The notes: generated by a model from the sequence alone, not told the origin. 8,363 nt of DNA from Planctomycetaceae bacterium (GCA_007695205.1 REEF01000284.1:1-8363); one strand, 5' to 3'. Counted from the stretch's first letter, positions 1 to 8,194 are shown. A program made the numbers and translations.

Positions 1-165
1 CCAACGACCAAACCTAGGGAAACGAGCTTGCCCGAAAACGACTCCCGACCCCTTCTGCCGATTCCACGAAGAAATACCTGGCCGGATGCTTGTCGCTTCG
101 TTCCACCACTGGCGCATCGCCATGATTCCTTCGGGATCGGAAAGTACCGGGCGACCACAGGCTGC

Positions 166-194
166 TTGTGTTTTGCTGTCGGCCCTTCTAAGAT
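166..194 (+). promoter_or_regulatory. Weak candidate promoter for the PQQ-propeller gene
   Basis: TTGTGT (166-171) and TAAGAT (189-194) are separated by exactly 17 bp, about 45 bp before the preferred ATG at 240. Only 3 of 6 and 4 of 6 bases match the sigma70 consensus, so the spacing is the main argument. The rest of 1-239 shows no convincing gene. A small hairpin, GATTCC/GGGATC at 124-138, has no T tract after it. Confidence 0.2.
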
Positions 195-239
195 CGGGTG
201 TCCTTTTTCGAGTTGCCTGGTAGGTTGATGGAGTTGCCC

Positions 240-1511
240 ATGGGAAGACGCAGCCTGAACGTGATGACGCGGTGCGTGTTGATGCTAGGGATGATGGGGA
301 TGCATGCTGGCAAGGCGCCGGCCGAAGATTGGCCTGAGTTCCGCGGTCCCGGTGGACAGGGGCATTCCAGCGCCCGTTCGTTGCCTGTGGACTGGGACCT
401 GGAAACCGATCTGCTTTGGAAGGTGGCGTTGCCGGGACAAGGATGGTCATCGCCGATTTTTCAGAACGGACGGATCTTTGTGACGACGGCGACCAGCATG
501 CCGCACGAATCGTCGAAACGCCAATCGTTACGAGCTTTGAGTCTGGACGCTGCGACGGGTGAGATCCTCTGGAACGTGGAAGTCTTCACCAAGACGCTGG
601 GGCCGGACGAATCGATCCATCCCAAAAACTCGTATGCCAGTTCGACACCGATCGCGGATGGACAACGATTGTACGTTCACTTCGGTCCGGATGGCACCGC
701 ATGCCTTGACAACGATGGTCGACTGATCTGGGCCAACGACCGGTTGCGATACGATTCAGTGTACGGAGCTGGCGGATCGCCCATCCTTTCCGGATCGCGA
801 CTGATCTTCCTGGGCGACGGAGCGGAAGATCCATTTGTGGCGGCGCTCGAGCGGGATTCGGGTGTGCTGGCCTGGCGGACGCCTCGTCCGACGATGCCTT
901 CGCCCAGATGGTCGTTCGCGACGCCGCTGGAGATCGAAGTGGCAGGCAGGCGGCAGGTCATCTGTCCGGCCGCCAACATGGTGTGCAGTTACGATCCGGA
1001 GACGGGTGAGGAGTTATGGCGAGTCCGTTATCCGAACCGGTGGTCGATCGTGCCGCGACCTGTGTTCTCGCACGGCTTGGTGTTCGTTTGTACCGGATAC
1101 ACGGGCCCGCCCGAATTGCTGGCGATCCGCCCGACAGGCTCCGGAGATGTGACCGATTCCCACGTCGCTTGGCGCACGGACAGCGGCGTTCCGCACACCC
1201 CATCCCTGTTGATTGTCGGGGACCAGCTATTCATGGTCAGCGACCAGGGCATCGCATCGTGTCGGGATGTGGAAACGGGAGCCTTGCACTGGCGTCATCG
1301 CGTCGGCGGAAATTTCTCCGCGTCGCCCCTCTATGCGGCCGGCCGCATCTATCTGGTCAGCGAGCAGGGGGTCTGTACGGTGATCGCCGCTGCGACAGAA
1401 TACCAGGAACTGGCCAGGAACGATCTCGGCGAGCGGACACTGGCATCGTTTGCGGTGATCGATCAATCGATCCTCGTCCGCACCCAACAGCATCTGTACC
1501 GGATTGAGTGA
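240..1511 (+). CDS. Secreted PQQ-binding-like beta-propeller protein (BamB-like family)
   Basis: The 423-residue product starts at ATG 240, chosen because GGAG (230-233) lies six bases upstream. An ATG at 228 and a GTG at 198 are in frame but have poorer ribosome-binding sequences. Residues 1-28 look like a signal peptide: a basic start (MGRR), a hydrophobic Met/Leu-rich core and an APA cleavage site before EDWPEFRGPGG. The mature part has recurring propeller-blade signatures: ATGEILW (105-111), DPETGEELW (252-260) and DVETGALHW (343-351), with SSP/ASP plus G.RIF-type strands between them. This is the PQQ-like/BamB-like (COG1520) repeat pattern, and the WPEFRGPGG opening is typical of exported planctomycete members. 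No enzymatic residues can be assigned, so PQQ binding is not implied. It is probably periplasmic or outer-membrane associated and may be a binding or scaffold protein. It is transcribed alone and converges on ackA. The fold is secure; the function is unknown. Confidence 0.88.
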   Translation: MGRRSLNVMTRCVLMLGMMGMHAGKAPAEDWPEFRGPGGQGHSSARSLPVDWDLETDLLWKVALPGQGWSSPIFQNGRIFVTTATSMPHESSKRQSLRALSLDAATGEILWNVEVFTKTLGPDESIHPKNSYASSTPIADGQRLYVHFGPDGTACLDNDGRLIWANDRLRYDSVYGAGGSPILSGSRLIFLGDGAEDPFVAALERDSGVLAWRTPRPTMPSPRWSFATPLEIEVAGRRQVICPAANMVCSYDPETGEELWRVRYPNRWSIVPRPVFSHGLVFVCTGYTGPPELLAIRPTGSGDVTDSHVAWRTDSGVPHTPSLLIVGDQLFMVSDQGIASCRDVETGALHWRHRVGGNFSASPLYAAGRIYLVSEQGVCTVIAAATEYQELARNDLGERTLASFAVIDQSILVRTQQHLYRIE

Positions 1512-1551
1512 CTTCCTGGCTTCGTTCAACGTTTCGGTTCGTCTCTTGCAG

Positions 1552-1583
1552 CGGCCTTCCGTTCCCGAATCACCGCAAGGCCG
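1552..1583. terminator. Possible bidirectional hairpin between convergent genes
   Basis: Perfect 7-bp arms CGGCCTT (1552-1558) and AAGGCCG (1577-1583) enclose an 18-nt loop. They sit in the 78-bp gap between the stop of the PQQ-propeller gene (1511) and the stop of ackA (1590). The position suits a shared terminator, but the loop is long and no clear T tract follows on either strand, so an intrinsic terminator is only weakly supported. Confidence 0.22.
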
Positions 1584-1589
1584 ACCGTT

Positions 1590-2816
1590 TCACGGTGGTG
1601 TGAACGATGCATCGCTCCCTTGGATTGTCTGCAGCGTTTGTTCCGCGATCTCTAATTGTTCGTCGGTCGGTTCCACCAGCACAGCAACAGGGCTGTTCGC
1701 CGCGTGAACGCTCCCGCCCGTCGGGGGACAGGCATCGTTGCGGTCGGGATCCAAAACGATGCCCAATCCCTGCAAGCCTTGGCAAACTCGCCAGCGGATC
1801 GGGGCCGAGTTTTCACCGATACCGCCGGTAAAGAGTACCGCGTCGACTCGTCCCAGCACGGCGTAATAGGCACCGATGTACTTTTTGATCGCGTAGACGT
1901 ATACCTCGAACGCTTGCTGCGCGTCGTCGTCGCCCGCAGCAGCCAACTCCAAGATTTCGCGCATGTCGTTGTGACCGCAAAGGCCCAGTAACCCACTGTC
2001 TCGGTTCAAGATCGCTTCCAATCGGTCGGGCGTCAGGTCTGTGTGACGCAGCAGATGAAAGACGACGGCCGGATCGAGATCGCCGCAACGCGTGCCCATC
2101 ACCAGCCCGGCCATCGGTGTCATGCCCATGGAAGTGTCGACGCTGATCCCGCCACGAATCGCCGCGGCGCTGCTGCCGTTGCCCAGATGCAAGGCGATCA
2201 GATTCAACGAGGTGGACGATCGGCCCAAGCGGCGCGCGGCTTGTCGAGTCACATATTGGTACGACGTGCCGTGAAAACCGTAACGCCGGACATGCAGACG
2301 ATGAGCGAAATCGCGAGGCACGGCGTAGCGATAGGCATGTGGCGGCAGGGTCTGATGAAAGGCCGTATCGAAAACAACCACCTGAGCTACCCCCGGGAAA
2401 GCAGCCAGCGCCTGTTCGATGCCGGCCACCGACGCCGGATTGTGCAACGGTGCCAGGTCGCCCAGTTGCCGGATGGCGTCCAGCACGCTCGCGTCGATCC
2501 GCGTTGGATGATGGAACATCGAGCCGCCGTGAGCCATCCGGTGCCCGATCCCTCGTAGCGGTGGGGAGTCCCGTCGTAAGCTGGTTTGCTGCAAGACAGC
2601 GTTGATCTGCTGCATGCCTTGGCGATGATCGGAAATCTGTTGGCTCCGGGTGATGCTCTGGTGGCTGCCATCGGCCAACACTGATTTGTGAACCAGGCTC
2701 GCGTCGCTTTCCCCGATCCGCTGCAGGACACCGGACGCGATCACCGAAACGCGGCTCATGTCGAACAGACGGTACTTGATCGACGAACTGCCCGAATTGA
2801 AGACCAGAATGTTCAT
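1590..2816 (-). CDS. ackA: Acetate kinase
   Basis: The 408-residue product has the usual length for this cytoplasmic enzyme, which reversibly converts acetate and ATP to acetyl phosphate and ADP. The ASKHA-fold signatures are intact: N-terminal NILVFNSGSSSIKYRLF, GHRMAHGG (91-98), VFDTAFH (148-154), YGFHGTS (179-185), HLGNGSS (210-216), MGTRCGDLDP (240-249) and FTGGIGEN (329-336). By alignment to the well-studied Methanosarcina enzyme, the catalytic and binding residues correspond to N7, R93, D150, H182, R243 and E335, all present. The start is ATG 2816, because the conserved MNILVFNSGSS begins there. GAGGA (2826-2830) lies nine bases upstream. The frame remains open further upstream, but that part is the glycosyltransferase gene in another frame. 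The ATG overlaps the glycosyltransferase stop (ATGA), so the two genes are probably co-transcribed and translationally coupled. No phosphotransacetylase gene, the usual partner, is within view. Confidence 0.96.
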   Translation of the reverse strand: MNILVFNSGSSSIKYRLFDMSRVSVIASGVLQRIGESDASLVHKSVLADGSHQSITRSQQISDHRQGMQQINAVLQQTSLRRDSPPLRGIGHRMAHGGSMFHHPTRIDASVLDAIRQLGDLAPLHNPASVAGIEQALAAFPGVAQVVVFDTAFHQTLPPHAYRYAVPRDFAHRLHVRRYGFHGTSYQYVTRQAARRLGRSSTSLNLIALHLGNGSSAAAIRGGISVDTSMGMTPMAGLVMGTRCGDLDPAVVFHLLRHTDLTPDRLEAILNRDSGLLGLCGHNDMREILELAAAGDDDAQQAFEVYVYAIKKYIGAYYAVLGRVDAVLFTGGIGENSAPIRWRVCQGLQGLGIVLDPDRNDACPPTGGSVHAANSPVAVLVEPTDEQLEIAEQTLQTIQGSDASFTPP

Positions 2817-5008
2817 CCCGCCGAATCCTCGCTTTCCCCCGCAACCACCTCGAACAATTCGCCTCGCGCCGGATCCATTTCCAAGGGAACCAAACGGAGC
2901 AGGCCTTGTTGGTGTACCAGTTCGTTCCAGACCAGATCGCGAGTCACCCAGTCGCTGAAGCCATAGTTCCCCGGGCTGCGATAACGGGCGATCTCGCCCC
3001 AGTCGAAATAGACATGCGAAATCCTCTGCCGCAACAACTCGGCACGCCGCTGCTCCGCCGTGCGGTCCCGCATCCAGAGCTCGAAATTGCAAGGATCAAA
3101 GCACGTGGAATACACGGCGGGGACTTCCAGGTCGAAGGGCTGAGCATCGCCGACCAGCAGCACGCGTTTACCGTCGGGCACGGTCCGATTCATGTAACGA
3201 TGCACTAGGGACACCCGTGACGGATCATCGGGCTCGGCCGGCTCGTCCCATCGCAACGTCTCCAGCGATACCAGCAACCGGCGATCGTAATGGCCGCTGG
3301 CGACGAAATAGAGAAGATGAAAGGTCACGCCAACGATCAGCACCGTCCATGCCACGCGGCGCCATAACCGATCGCAGGACCAGGCGAATCCAATGCCCAC
3401 CAGGCACACGGCCCAAGGCAGGATCGGCACGAGAAACCGATCCACCCGATGCGTCGCCAGCCACCAGACCAGCAAGACCCAGACGATCAGCAGCGAAAGC
3501 TGGATGACCCGTCGCCGATGCCGCCGGTTGAGCCAAGCCAATACGGCCAGCGGCAAAACCAACGGGCTGATCCAAGGACTTCGCCAAGCCAACAAGGCGA
3601 TCGAATCGGCCGCTTGCGATGCGGAGTAACGTCGGCCCTGATGATCCCGGGGCACCTGATGAGCTCGATTCCAACGCTCCATCAATTCGGGCGTCCGGGT
3701 CGCGCCGCCAAAGACCAAGGGGTAGACAGGGTTTCCCGTAAACACCAGGTTCTTGGCGTACCATGGGCCGGTCGTCACCAGCGCCGCCAAGAGAAAAACG
3801 CTGACGGACTTCAGCCGCACATCCCAGCGAGCAAGAATCGGTGACTTCCACGCCATCACAGCCCAAACCGCCAGAGGAACGACGACGAACAACAGCGCTG
3901 GGTACTTGCAGGCGGCTGCCGAACCGGCGAACAAACCGGCCAGGAACAAAACCCCCGTGCCGGAACGCGGCTTGTCTGAACGTATTCGATCCTGCCAGAT
4001 CAACATGGCGGCCACGGCCATCAGCGCGTAACACCCGACGGCCCCTTCGTTCAGCCCCGTGATCGACACATACATCACCCAGGGGGTCGACAGGTACACG
4101 ACCGCTGCGGCACCTGCGGCCAACTTCGAGACGTAGCGGCGAAGCACGGCAAACAGCCCCAACGCGGTCAGCGGCGCAAAGCTGGCCATGACCGTCTTGC
4201 CGACCAGAGCGCCCCACCACCAATCCGCCCAAGTGGCCGTCAGTATCATCCCCAAAACCACATGCATCTCCGCACCCAACGGCATGTTGCCGTAGACGTT
4301 GTGAGGCAAAAAATGGACGCCTCCCGCTTGATACCACTCTTTGGGAACTTGCAAGTGGTATTCGCGGACGTCGAATTCCCAAGGCGGCATCATCCCGCCC
4401 AGTAGGATCAGCACGAGAAACGGGGCGGCCAGGATCCACAGAACCCAGCCGTGGTCCGGTGAATCGCCGACGTCGCAACGGCTATCTTCCGTCGCTGTGT
4501 CCGTAAGATGCTCGGCAACTTCCCCGTGACACACGCGGCTGGTACCTCGTCGTGCCAGGATGCGATAACCCCCTTCTTTCGCGACCACGATTCCCACGAG
4601 AGACACGAAAAGCCAGGCCCAATGGTGGTAGCCGCCGGCCAGTCCGATCAGCAGGGTGACAAGCGACAGTTCGCTGAGCCCCATGGCGATGGAAAAGACG
4701 ATGTCTTCCAGCCGTGAGAGAGGCACCCCGTGCAACGTCAGCCGGAGCGTTTGTCTTCCGATTCCCCAAGCCAACAGCAGGATCAAGCCGGCGAACAACG
4801 CGACGAACATCCGGTCCAGCAAACCGATATTCCCCAAGTCCCCATCGATCCAAGCCAGCAGGATCTGATCGGGGATCACGGCTATCAGCAAAGCCTGGGC
4901 TCGATCCGGAACCGCTCGAAAAAAAAACGTCCCGTAGACAGCCAACGCGACCAGGAAGACAGAAACAACCCTTACTGGTGTGTCACTAGCCTTTTGTCGA
5001 GTTACCAT
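2813..5008 (-). CDS. Polytopic membrane glycosyltransferase, GT-C fold (GT39/PMT-like)
   Basis: The 731-residue integral membrane protein has roughly 14-16 hydrophobic segments, including about 12-31, 68-88, 103-125, 188-206, 272-290, 295-313, 368-388, 400-414, 501-518 and 552-571. After the segment ending near 206 comes an extracytoplasmic loop with WEFDVREYHLQVPKEW (210-225). A D...YH pattern at this place (D213, Y217, H218) is the usual catalytic-loop signature of GT-C enzymes that take sugar from a polyprenyl-phosphate donor. Further family-like stretches are CKYPALL (367-373) and GPWYAKNLVFTGNPVYPLVFGG (414-435). A hydrophilic loop spans about 150-187, and a soluble C-terminal domain spans about 575-731. 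The donor and acceptor cannot be inferred; lipid, glycan or protein glycosylation are all possible. ATG 5008 is preceded by AGGA (5017-5020) with 8-bp spacing. Codons 28-30 are TTT TTT TTT, part of a nine-T run. It is first in an operon with ackA and divergent from the sulfotransferase gene. Confidence 0.85.
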   Translation of the reverse strand: MVTRQKASDTPVRVVSVFLVALAVYGTFFFRAVPDRAQALLIAVIPDQILLAWIDGDLGNIGLLDRMFVALFAGLILLLAWGIGRQTLRLTLHGVPLSRLEDIVFSIAMGLSELSLVTLLIGLAGGYHHWAWLFVSLVGIVVAKEGGYRILARRGTSRVCHGEVAEHLTDTATEDSRCDVGDSPDHGWVLWILAAPFLVLILLGGMMPPWEFDVREYHLQVPKEWYQAGGVHFLPHNVYGNMPLGAEMHVVLGMILTATWADWWWGALVGKTVMASFAPLTALGLFAVLRRYVSKLAAGAAAVVYLSTPWVMYVSITGLNEGAVGCYALMAVAAMLIWQDRIRSDKPRSGTGVLFLAGLFAGSAAACKYPALLFVVVPLAVWAVMAWKSPILARWDVRLKSVSVFLLAALVTTGPWYAKNLVFTGNPVYPLVFGGATRTPELMERWNRAHQVPRDHQGRRYSASQAADSIALLAWRSPWISPLVLPLAVLAWLNRRHRRRVIQLSLLIVWVLLVWWLATHRVDRFLVPILPWAVCLVGIGFAWSCDRLWRRVAWTVLIVGVTFHLLYFVASGHYDRRLLVSLETLRWDEPAEPDDPSRVSLVHRYMNRTVPDGKRVLLVGDAQPFDLEVPAVYSTCFDPCNFELWMRDRTAEQRRAELLRQRISHVYFDWGEIARYRSPGNYGFSDWVTRDLVWNELVHQQGLLRLVPLEMDPARGELFEVVAGESEDSAG
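4919..4927 (-). repeat. Nine-base homopolymer (T9 on the coding strand) in the glycosyltransferase gene
   Basis: Nine consecutive A on the plus strand read as three TTT Phe codons (28-30), inside or at the end of the first membrane segment of the glycosyltransferase. It is the longest homopolymer in the window. Losing one T would give a stop after about 40 residues; gaining one would give a product of about 175 residues ending at 4482. Confidence 0.9.
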
Positions 5009-5140
5009 GAGGGATGTCCTGGATTGCTATCGGCATGTTCCGGCTGGACCGTTAGAATCAATAGTAGGATGGCGGAAACCGCTTGGCTTCCGTCCGGTCG
5101 CGCAGCAAGCAACAAAGAACCGCCGAAGTATACAAGAGGC
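5009..5140. promoter_or_regulatory. Divergent intergenic region driving both operons
   Basis: These 132 bp separate the starts of the divergent glycosyltransferase and sulfotransferase genes, so both promoters should lie here or just inside the genes. Possible -10-like hexamers are TAGAAT (5053-5058) on the plus strand and TATACT on the minus strand around 5127-5132. Neither has a convincing -35 element at 16-18 bp. The location is strong but the individual boxes are weak. I see no clear operator repeat. Confidence 0.45.
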
Positions 5141-6307
5141 ATGATGTCGAATCTCACCAAATCGAGCAAATCCGAGTCTCGAAAGTTAACCCATCATAGC
5201 TATCCATTCTGGTCGCCCCGCTTTTGGCACGGCATGCTCATCAGCGATTGGGTACGGATGCTGGTCCAATATCGGTTCCGCGTCCACCCGTTGCGTGTCC
5301 CGATGGCCTTCATGATCAGCGGTTGTACCCTATTCAATTCGACTTTGCATCTGTTCCAGCGATGGCGATATGCGAAACGGTTGGACCAAATCCAGGTCGA
5401 TCCGCCGCCGGTGTTCATCATCGGGCATTGGCGTAGCGGCACGACCATGTTGCACGAGTTACTGGTACGCGATCCGCACTTCGCGTATCCGACCACCTAC
5501 GAGTGCTTTGCTCCCAGTCACTTTTTAGTCAGCGAGTGGATCGTCCCGAAAGTGGTGGGATGTCTGTTGCCCAAGAAGCGGCCGATGGACAACATGAGCG
5601 CCGGCTTCGATTATCCGCAGGAGGACGAATTTGCCCTGGTCAATATGGGCTGTCCCAGTCCGTATTTGAAAATCGCCTTTCCCAACGACCCGCCCAGACA
5701 CATGGAACTGCTGGACATGCAAGGCGTGGAGGACCACGTCTTGGCTCGCTGGAAGCACGACATGCTGGCTTTCGCCAAGGCGTTGACGTTGGCTCACGGC
5801 AAGCGTCTGGTTTTGAAGAGTCCGCCGCACACGGGTCGAGTCGAAGTGCTGTCGCGTCTGTTTCCGGGGGCGAAATTCATTCACATCTCTCGGCATCCGG
5901 AGGATCTATTCGCCTCGAGCCGCCGGTTATGGAAAACGCTGTGGAAGGTCCAGGCGTTGCAGATACCGCAGTGCGTTGGGTTGGACGAGTACATTTTCGA
6001 GTGTTTCGAACGGATGTACGGTGGTTTTATGCGGCAGCGGGATTCGATTCCCGAGGGCCATCTGTACGACGTCAAATACGAGGATCTGGTGCGCGATCCG
6101 ATGGGCGAGATCGCTGCGATGTATCGGCAGTTGGATCTCGGGGATTTCGAAGCGATGCGTCCCGAACTGGAATCGCTGTTGCAGCAGCGCAAGGGTTACC
6201 AACCCAACCGTCACGAAGAACTGGAACCGGAGATCCGCGAGCAGATCCGGCGGCGGTGGGCCGAGTATTACGAGACATATGACTATGCGAATGGATCCCT
6301 GGTGTGA
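5141..6307 (+). CDS. Sulfotransferase (Sulfotransfer_3-like, PAPS-dependent)
   Basis: The 388-residue protein is predicted to move a sulfuryl group from 3'-phosphoadenylyl sulfate (PAPS) to an unknown acceptor. Numbered from ATG 5141, the 5'-phosphosulfate-binding loop is IGHWRSGTTMLHELL (94-108). The 3'-phosphate-binding part is FIHISRHPEDLFASSRRLW (246-264), with R251 and S259/S260 in the expected places. Other family-typical stretches are RPMDNMSAGFDYPQEDEFAL (147-166), LVLKSPPHTGR (223-233), YEDLVRDP (313-320) and an Arg/Tyr-rich C-terminus. A hydrophobic stretch at about 53-72 may associate with the membrane, but there is no clear signal peptide. AGAGG (5135-5139) fits the second ATG at 5144 (4-bp spacing) better than 5141 (1 bp), so the start could be one codon later. 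An in-frame ATG at 5069 is less likely. The frame is open further upstream, but that part is antisense to the glycosyltransferase start. The stop overlaps the outermost lnt start. The acceptor (glycan, lipid or other) cannot be told. Confidence 0.88.
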   Translation: MMSNLTKSSKSESRKLTHHSYPFWSPRFWHGMLISDWVRMLVQYRFRVHPLRVPMAFMISGCTLFNSTLHLFQRWRYAKRLDQIQVDPPPVFIIGHWRSGTTMLHELLVRDPHFAYPTTYECFAPSHFLVSEWIVPKVVGCLLPKKRPMDNMSAGFDYPQEDEFALVNMGCPSPYLKIAFPNDPPRHMELLDMQGVEDHVLARWKHDMLAFAKALTLAHGKRLVLKSPPHTGRVEVLSRLFPGAKFIHISRHPEDLFASSRRLWKTLWKVQALQIPQCVGLDEYIFECFERMYGGFMRQRDSIPEGHLYDVKYEDLVRDPMGEIAAMYRQLDLGDFEAMRPELESLLQQRKGYQPNRHEELEPEIREQIRRRWAEYYETYDYANGSLV

Positions 6308-8145
6308 AACAGCCGACATGCCACCGACGAAGACGCTCGCAGAGTATGGCGGCGTCTGCTCGAACAAGTAACTCGATGGAAGACGCCCAAGATCGCGCGA
6401 CGGATCACCCGTCAGGATGGTTTTCCCGGCGCGGTCCGCTGATTCCAGCGTTGCTCAGCGGCTTCTTGCTGTGGGCGGCGTTTCCGCCATGGGGTTGGTG
6501 GCCTTTGGTCTGGATCGCACCGATGGGCTGGTTGCGTCTGATCCAGTTGCCGGTACTGCCGGGCAAACGCCCTTATCTGGCGATCTGGCTGGCCGGTTTG
6601 ATCCATTGGGCGGCATTGATGCAAGGCATCCGGTTGGCTCATCCGGCCCTGTATCTGGGCTGGATCAGTCTGTCCGGCTATCTGGCCGTCTACTTGATAC
6701 TGTTCGTCGGCCTGACCCGTGTGGCCGTGCATCGTCTGGGGATCTCGATCGTCTGGGCCGCGCCGATCGTTTGGACCGGTTTGGAACTGGTGCGCGGTCA
6801 CGCGCTGACCGGTTTCTCCCTGGCGTTGCTGGGGCATGTTTTGTACCGGCAAGTCACGTTGATCCAGATCGCGGACATTGCCGGAGCTTACGCGGTCAGC
6901 TTTCTGATCATGTTTGTCGCCGCCGCTGTGGCTCGCACGTATCAAGGCTGGCAGCATCCCTCGACGGCCGCCGGGGTTGTCGGCCGTTCTTGGCCCTTGG
7001 CAGCCGCAGCCGCGCTGGTGTTGGCCTGCGTCGCTTACGGACAAATCACGCTTCGCAAGGTCGACACCCGCTCGGAAGCCGACCTTCAGCAGGTCGTCCA
7101 GGTGAATGCCGCCTTGATCCAGGACTCTTTCGACACCATCTTCCAGTTCGATCCACAGCGCGAACGGGAGATTTTTGCCAGCTACCTGCAGCTCAGTCGC
7201 GAAGCCGTGTTGCAGCGACCGGATCTGGATCTGATCGTCTGGCCCGAATCCGTCTACAGCGGCACGCTGGGCGAACTGTTGGCCGAGCCGCCGTTGATCG
7301 CTCCTCCGGATGCGTCGATGACCGACGACCAATTCCGCAATACCGTCCAGGCTTGGCAGGCGGCCGTAGACGAAAAGAACCGCGATGTGGCGACCAGCCT
7401 GAACGCACTGGCCCGACCCCCGGCGGCTTCGTCCGATGGTATCTGGTTGATCGCAGGAACCGATTCTCAACGGTTTGCCGCCGGCGATGTCGAACGATTC
7501 AATTCGACGCTGTTGATCGATCCCCAGGGCAACGTGGCCGCTCGATACTTCAAGATGCATCTGGTCATGTTCGGCGAATACATCCCCTTCGGCCGTTTGA
7601 TCCCCTGGCTGTATCAAATCACGCCCATCACCACGGGTTTCACACCGGGCGACCGACCGGTGCCTTTCGTGACTCCCCAAGCCACCATCGCGCCCAGCAT
7701 TTGTTTCGAGAGCACCGTGCCGCATCTGATCCGACACCAAGTCGCCGCACTGCGCCGCCAGGGAAACTCGCCCGATCTGCTGGTGAACGTCACCAACGAC
7801 GGCTGGTTCTGGGGCTCCAGCGTGCTGGACCATCACTTGGCCTGCGGTGTTTTTCGGGCCATCGAAAACCGACTCCCCTTTTTGGTTGCAGCCAATACAG
7901 GCTTGTCCGCCAGTATCGGTCAGGACGGTCGCATCGACCAACTGGGGCCAAGGCAAGATCGAGCGGTGCTTTTCACTCGCGCTCGATCGGTCCCCTGGAC
8001 GAACTGGTATGCATGGTGGGGCGACATTCCTGCGGGCTTTTGCCTGACGTTCTGCTTTGCTGTGTCGATTGTAGGTACCGCCGACGCGATTCGTCGACGC
8101 AAGCAGCGAAAAGCCCGGAATAAGGCTTCCCTGTCTGAACGATAA
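6304..8145 (+). CDS. lnt: Apolipoprotein N-acyltransferase
   Basis: This inner-membrane enzyme adds the third acyl chain, from phospholipid, to the N-terminal Cys of diacylated lipoproteins. The 613-residue reading from GTG 6304 shows hydrophobic segments through about residue 246 (including 46-80, 90-108, 115-137, 186-209 and 229-246). A nitrilase-fold domain follows (about 265-560), then a final membrane helix (573-592). The Glu-Lys-Cys triad is visible: E315 in WPES, K417 in FKMHLVMFGEYIP and C467 in SICFES, with conserved E425 and E469. NVTNDGWFW (495-503) and ENRLPFLVAANTG (521-533) are also typical. About 34 extra residues lie between the Glu and Lys compared with E. coli Lnt. The start is uncertain: GTG 6304 overlaps the sulfotransferase stop (GTGA) and has a weak GGA upstream. 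ATG 6346 or ATG 6376 would remove an Arg/Ser-rich tail lacking family features. The gene ends TAA followed directly by TAG. Confidence 0.93.
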   Translation: MKQPTCHRRRRSQSMAASARTSNSMEDAQDRATDHPSGWFSRRGPLIPALLSGFLLWAAFPPWGWWPLVWIAPMGWLRLIQLPVLPGKRPYLAIWLAGLIHWAALMQGIRLAHPALYLGWISLSGYLAVYLILFVGLTRVAVHRLGISIVWAAPIVWTGLELVRGHALTGFSLALLGHVLYRQVTLIQIADIAGAYAVSFLIMFVAAAVARTYQGWQHPSTAAGVVGRSWPLAAAAALVLACVAYGQITLRKVDTRSEADLQQVVQVNAALIQDSFDTIFQFDPQREREIFASYLQLSREAVLQRPDLDLIVWPESVYSGTLGELLAEPPLIAPPDASMTDDQFRNTVQAWQAAVDEKNRDVATSLNALARPPAASSDGIWLIAGTDSQRFAAGDVERFNSTLLIDPQGNVAARYFKMHLVMFGEYIPFGRLIPWLYQITPITTGFTPGDRPVPFVTPQATIAPSICFESTVPHLIRHQVAALRRQGNSPDLLVNVTNDGWFWGSSVLDHHLACGVFRAIENRLPFLVAANTGLSASIGQDGRIDQLGPRQDRAVLFTRARSVPWTNWYAWWGDIPAGFCLTFCFAVSIVGTADAIRRRKQRKARNKASLSER

Positions 8146-8194
8146 TAGATCAAGGCGGTCATCGGATCGTCGACATAAGTGCCATCGACCGGGG

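Noticed and set aside
28..228. A 66-codon frame from TTG 28 in the left non-coding region
   Set aside because: It has a rare start codon, no ribosome-binding sequence and a composition without coding character. It runs up to the start of the propeller gene.
2817..3092. N-terminal extension of acetate kinase by 92 residues
   Set aside because: The conserved MNILVFNSGSS start is at 2816 with GAGGA upstream. The extension overlaps the glycosyltransferase 3' end in another frame and looks like its shadow.
3225..4478. A 417-codon minus-strand frame within the glycosyltransferase gene
   Set aside because: It is Arg/Gly-rich with no domain features, whereas the overlapping glycosyltransferase frame has clear membrane segments and GT-C motifs.
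4730..5140. Upstream extension of the sulfotransferase frame by 137 codons
   Set aside because: It runs antisense through the start of the glycosyltransferase gene, is Gln/Arg/Ser-rich without sulfotransferase features, and the family's N-terminal region begins after ATG 5141/5144.
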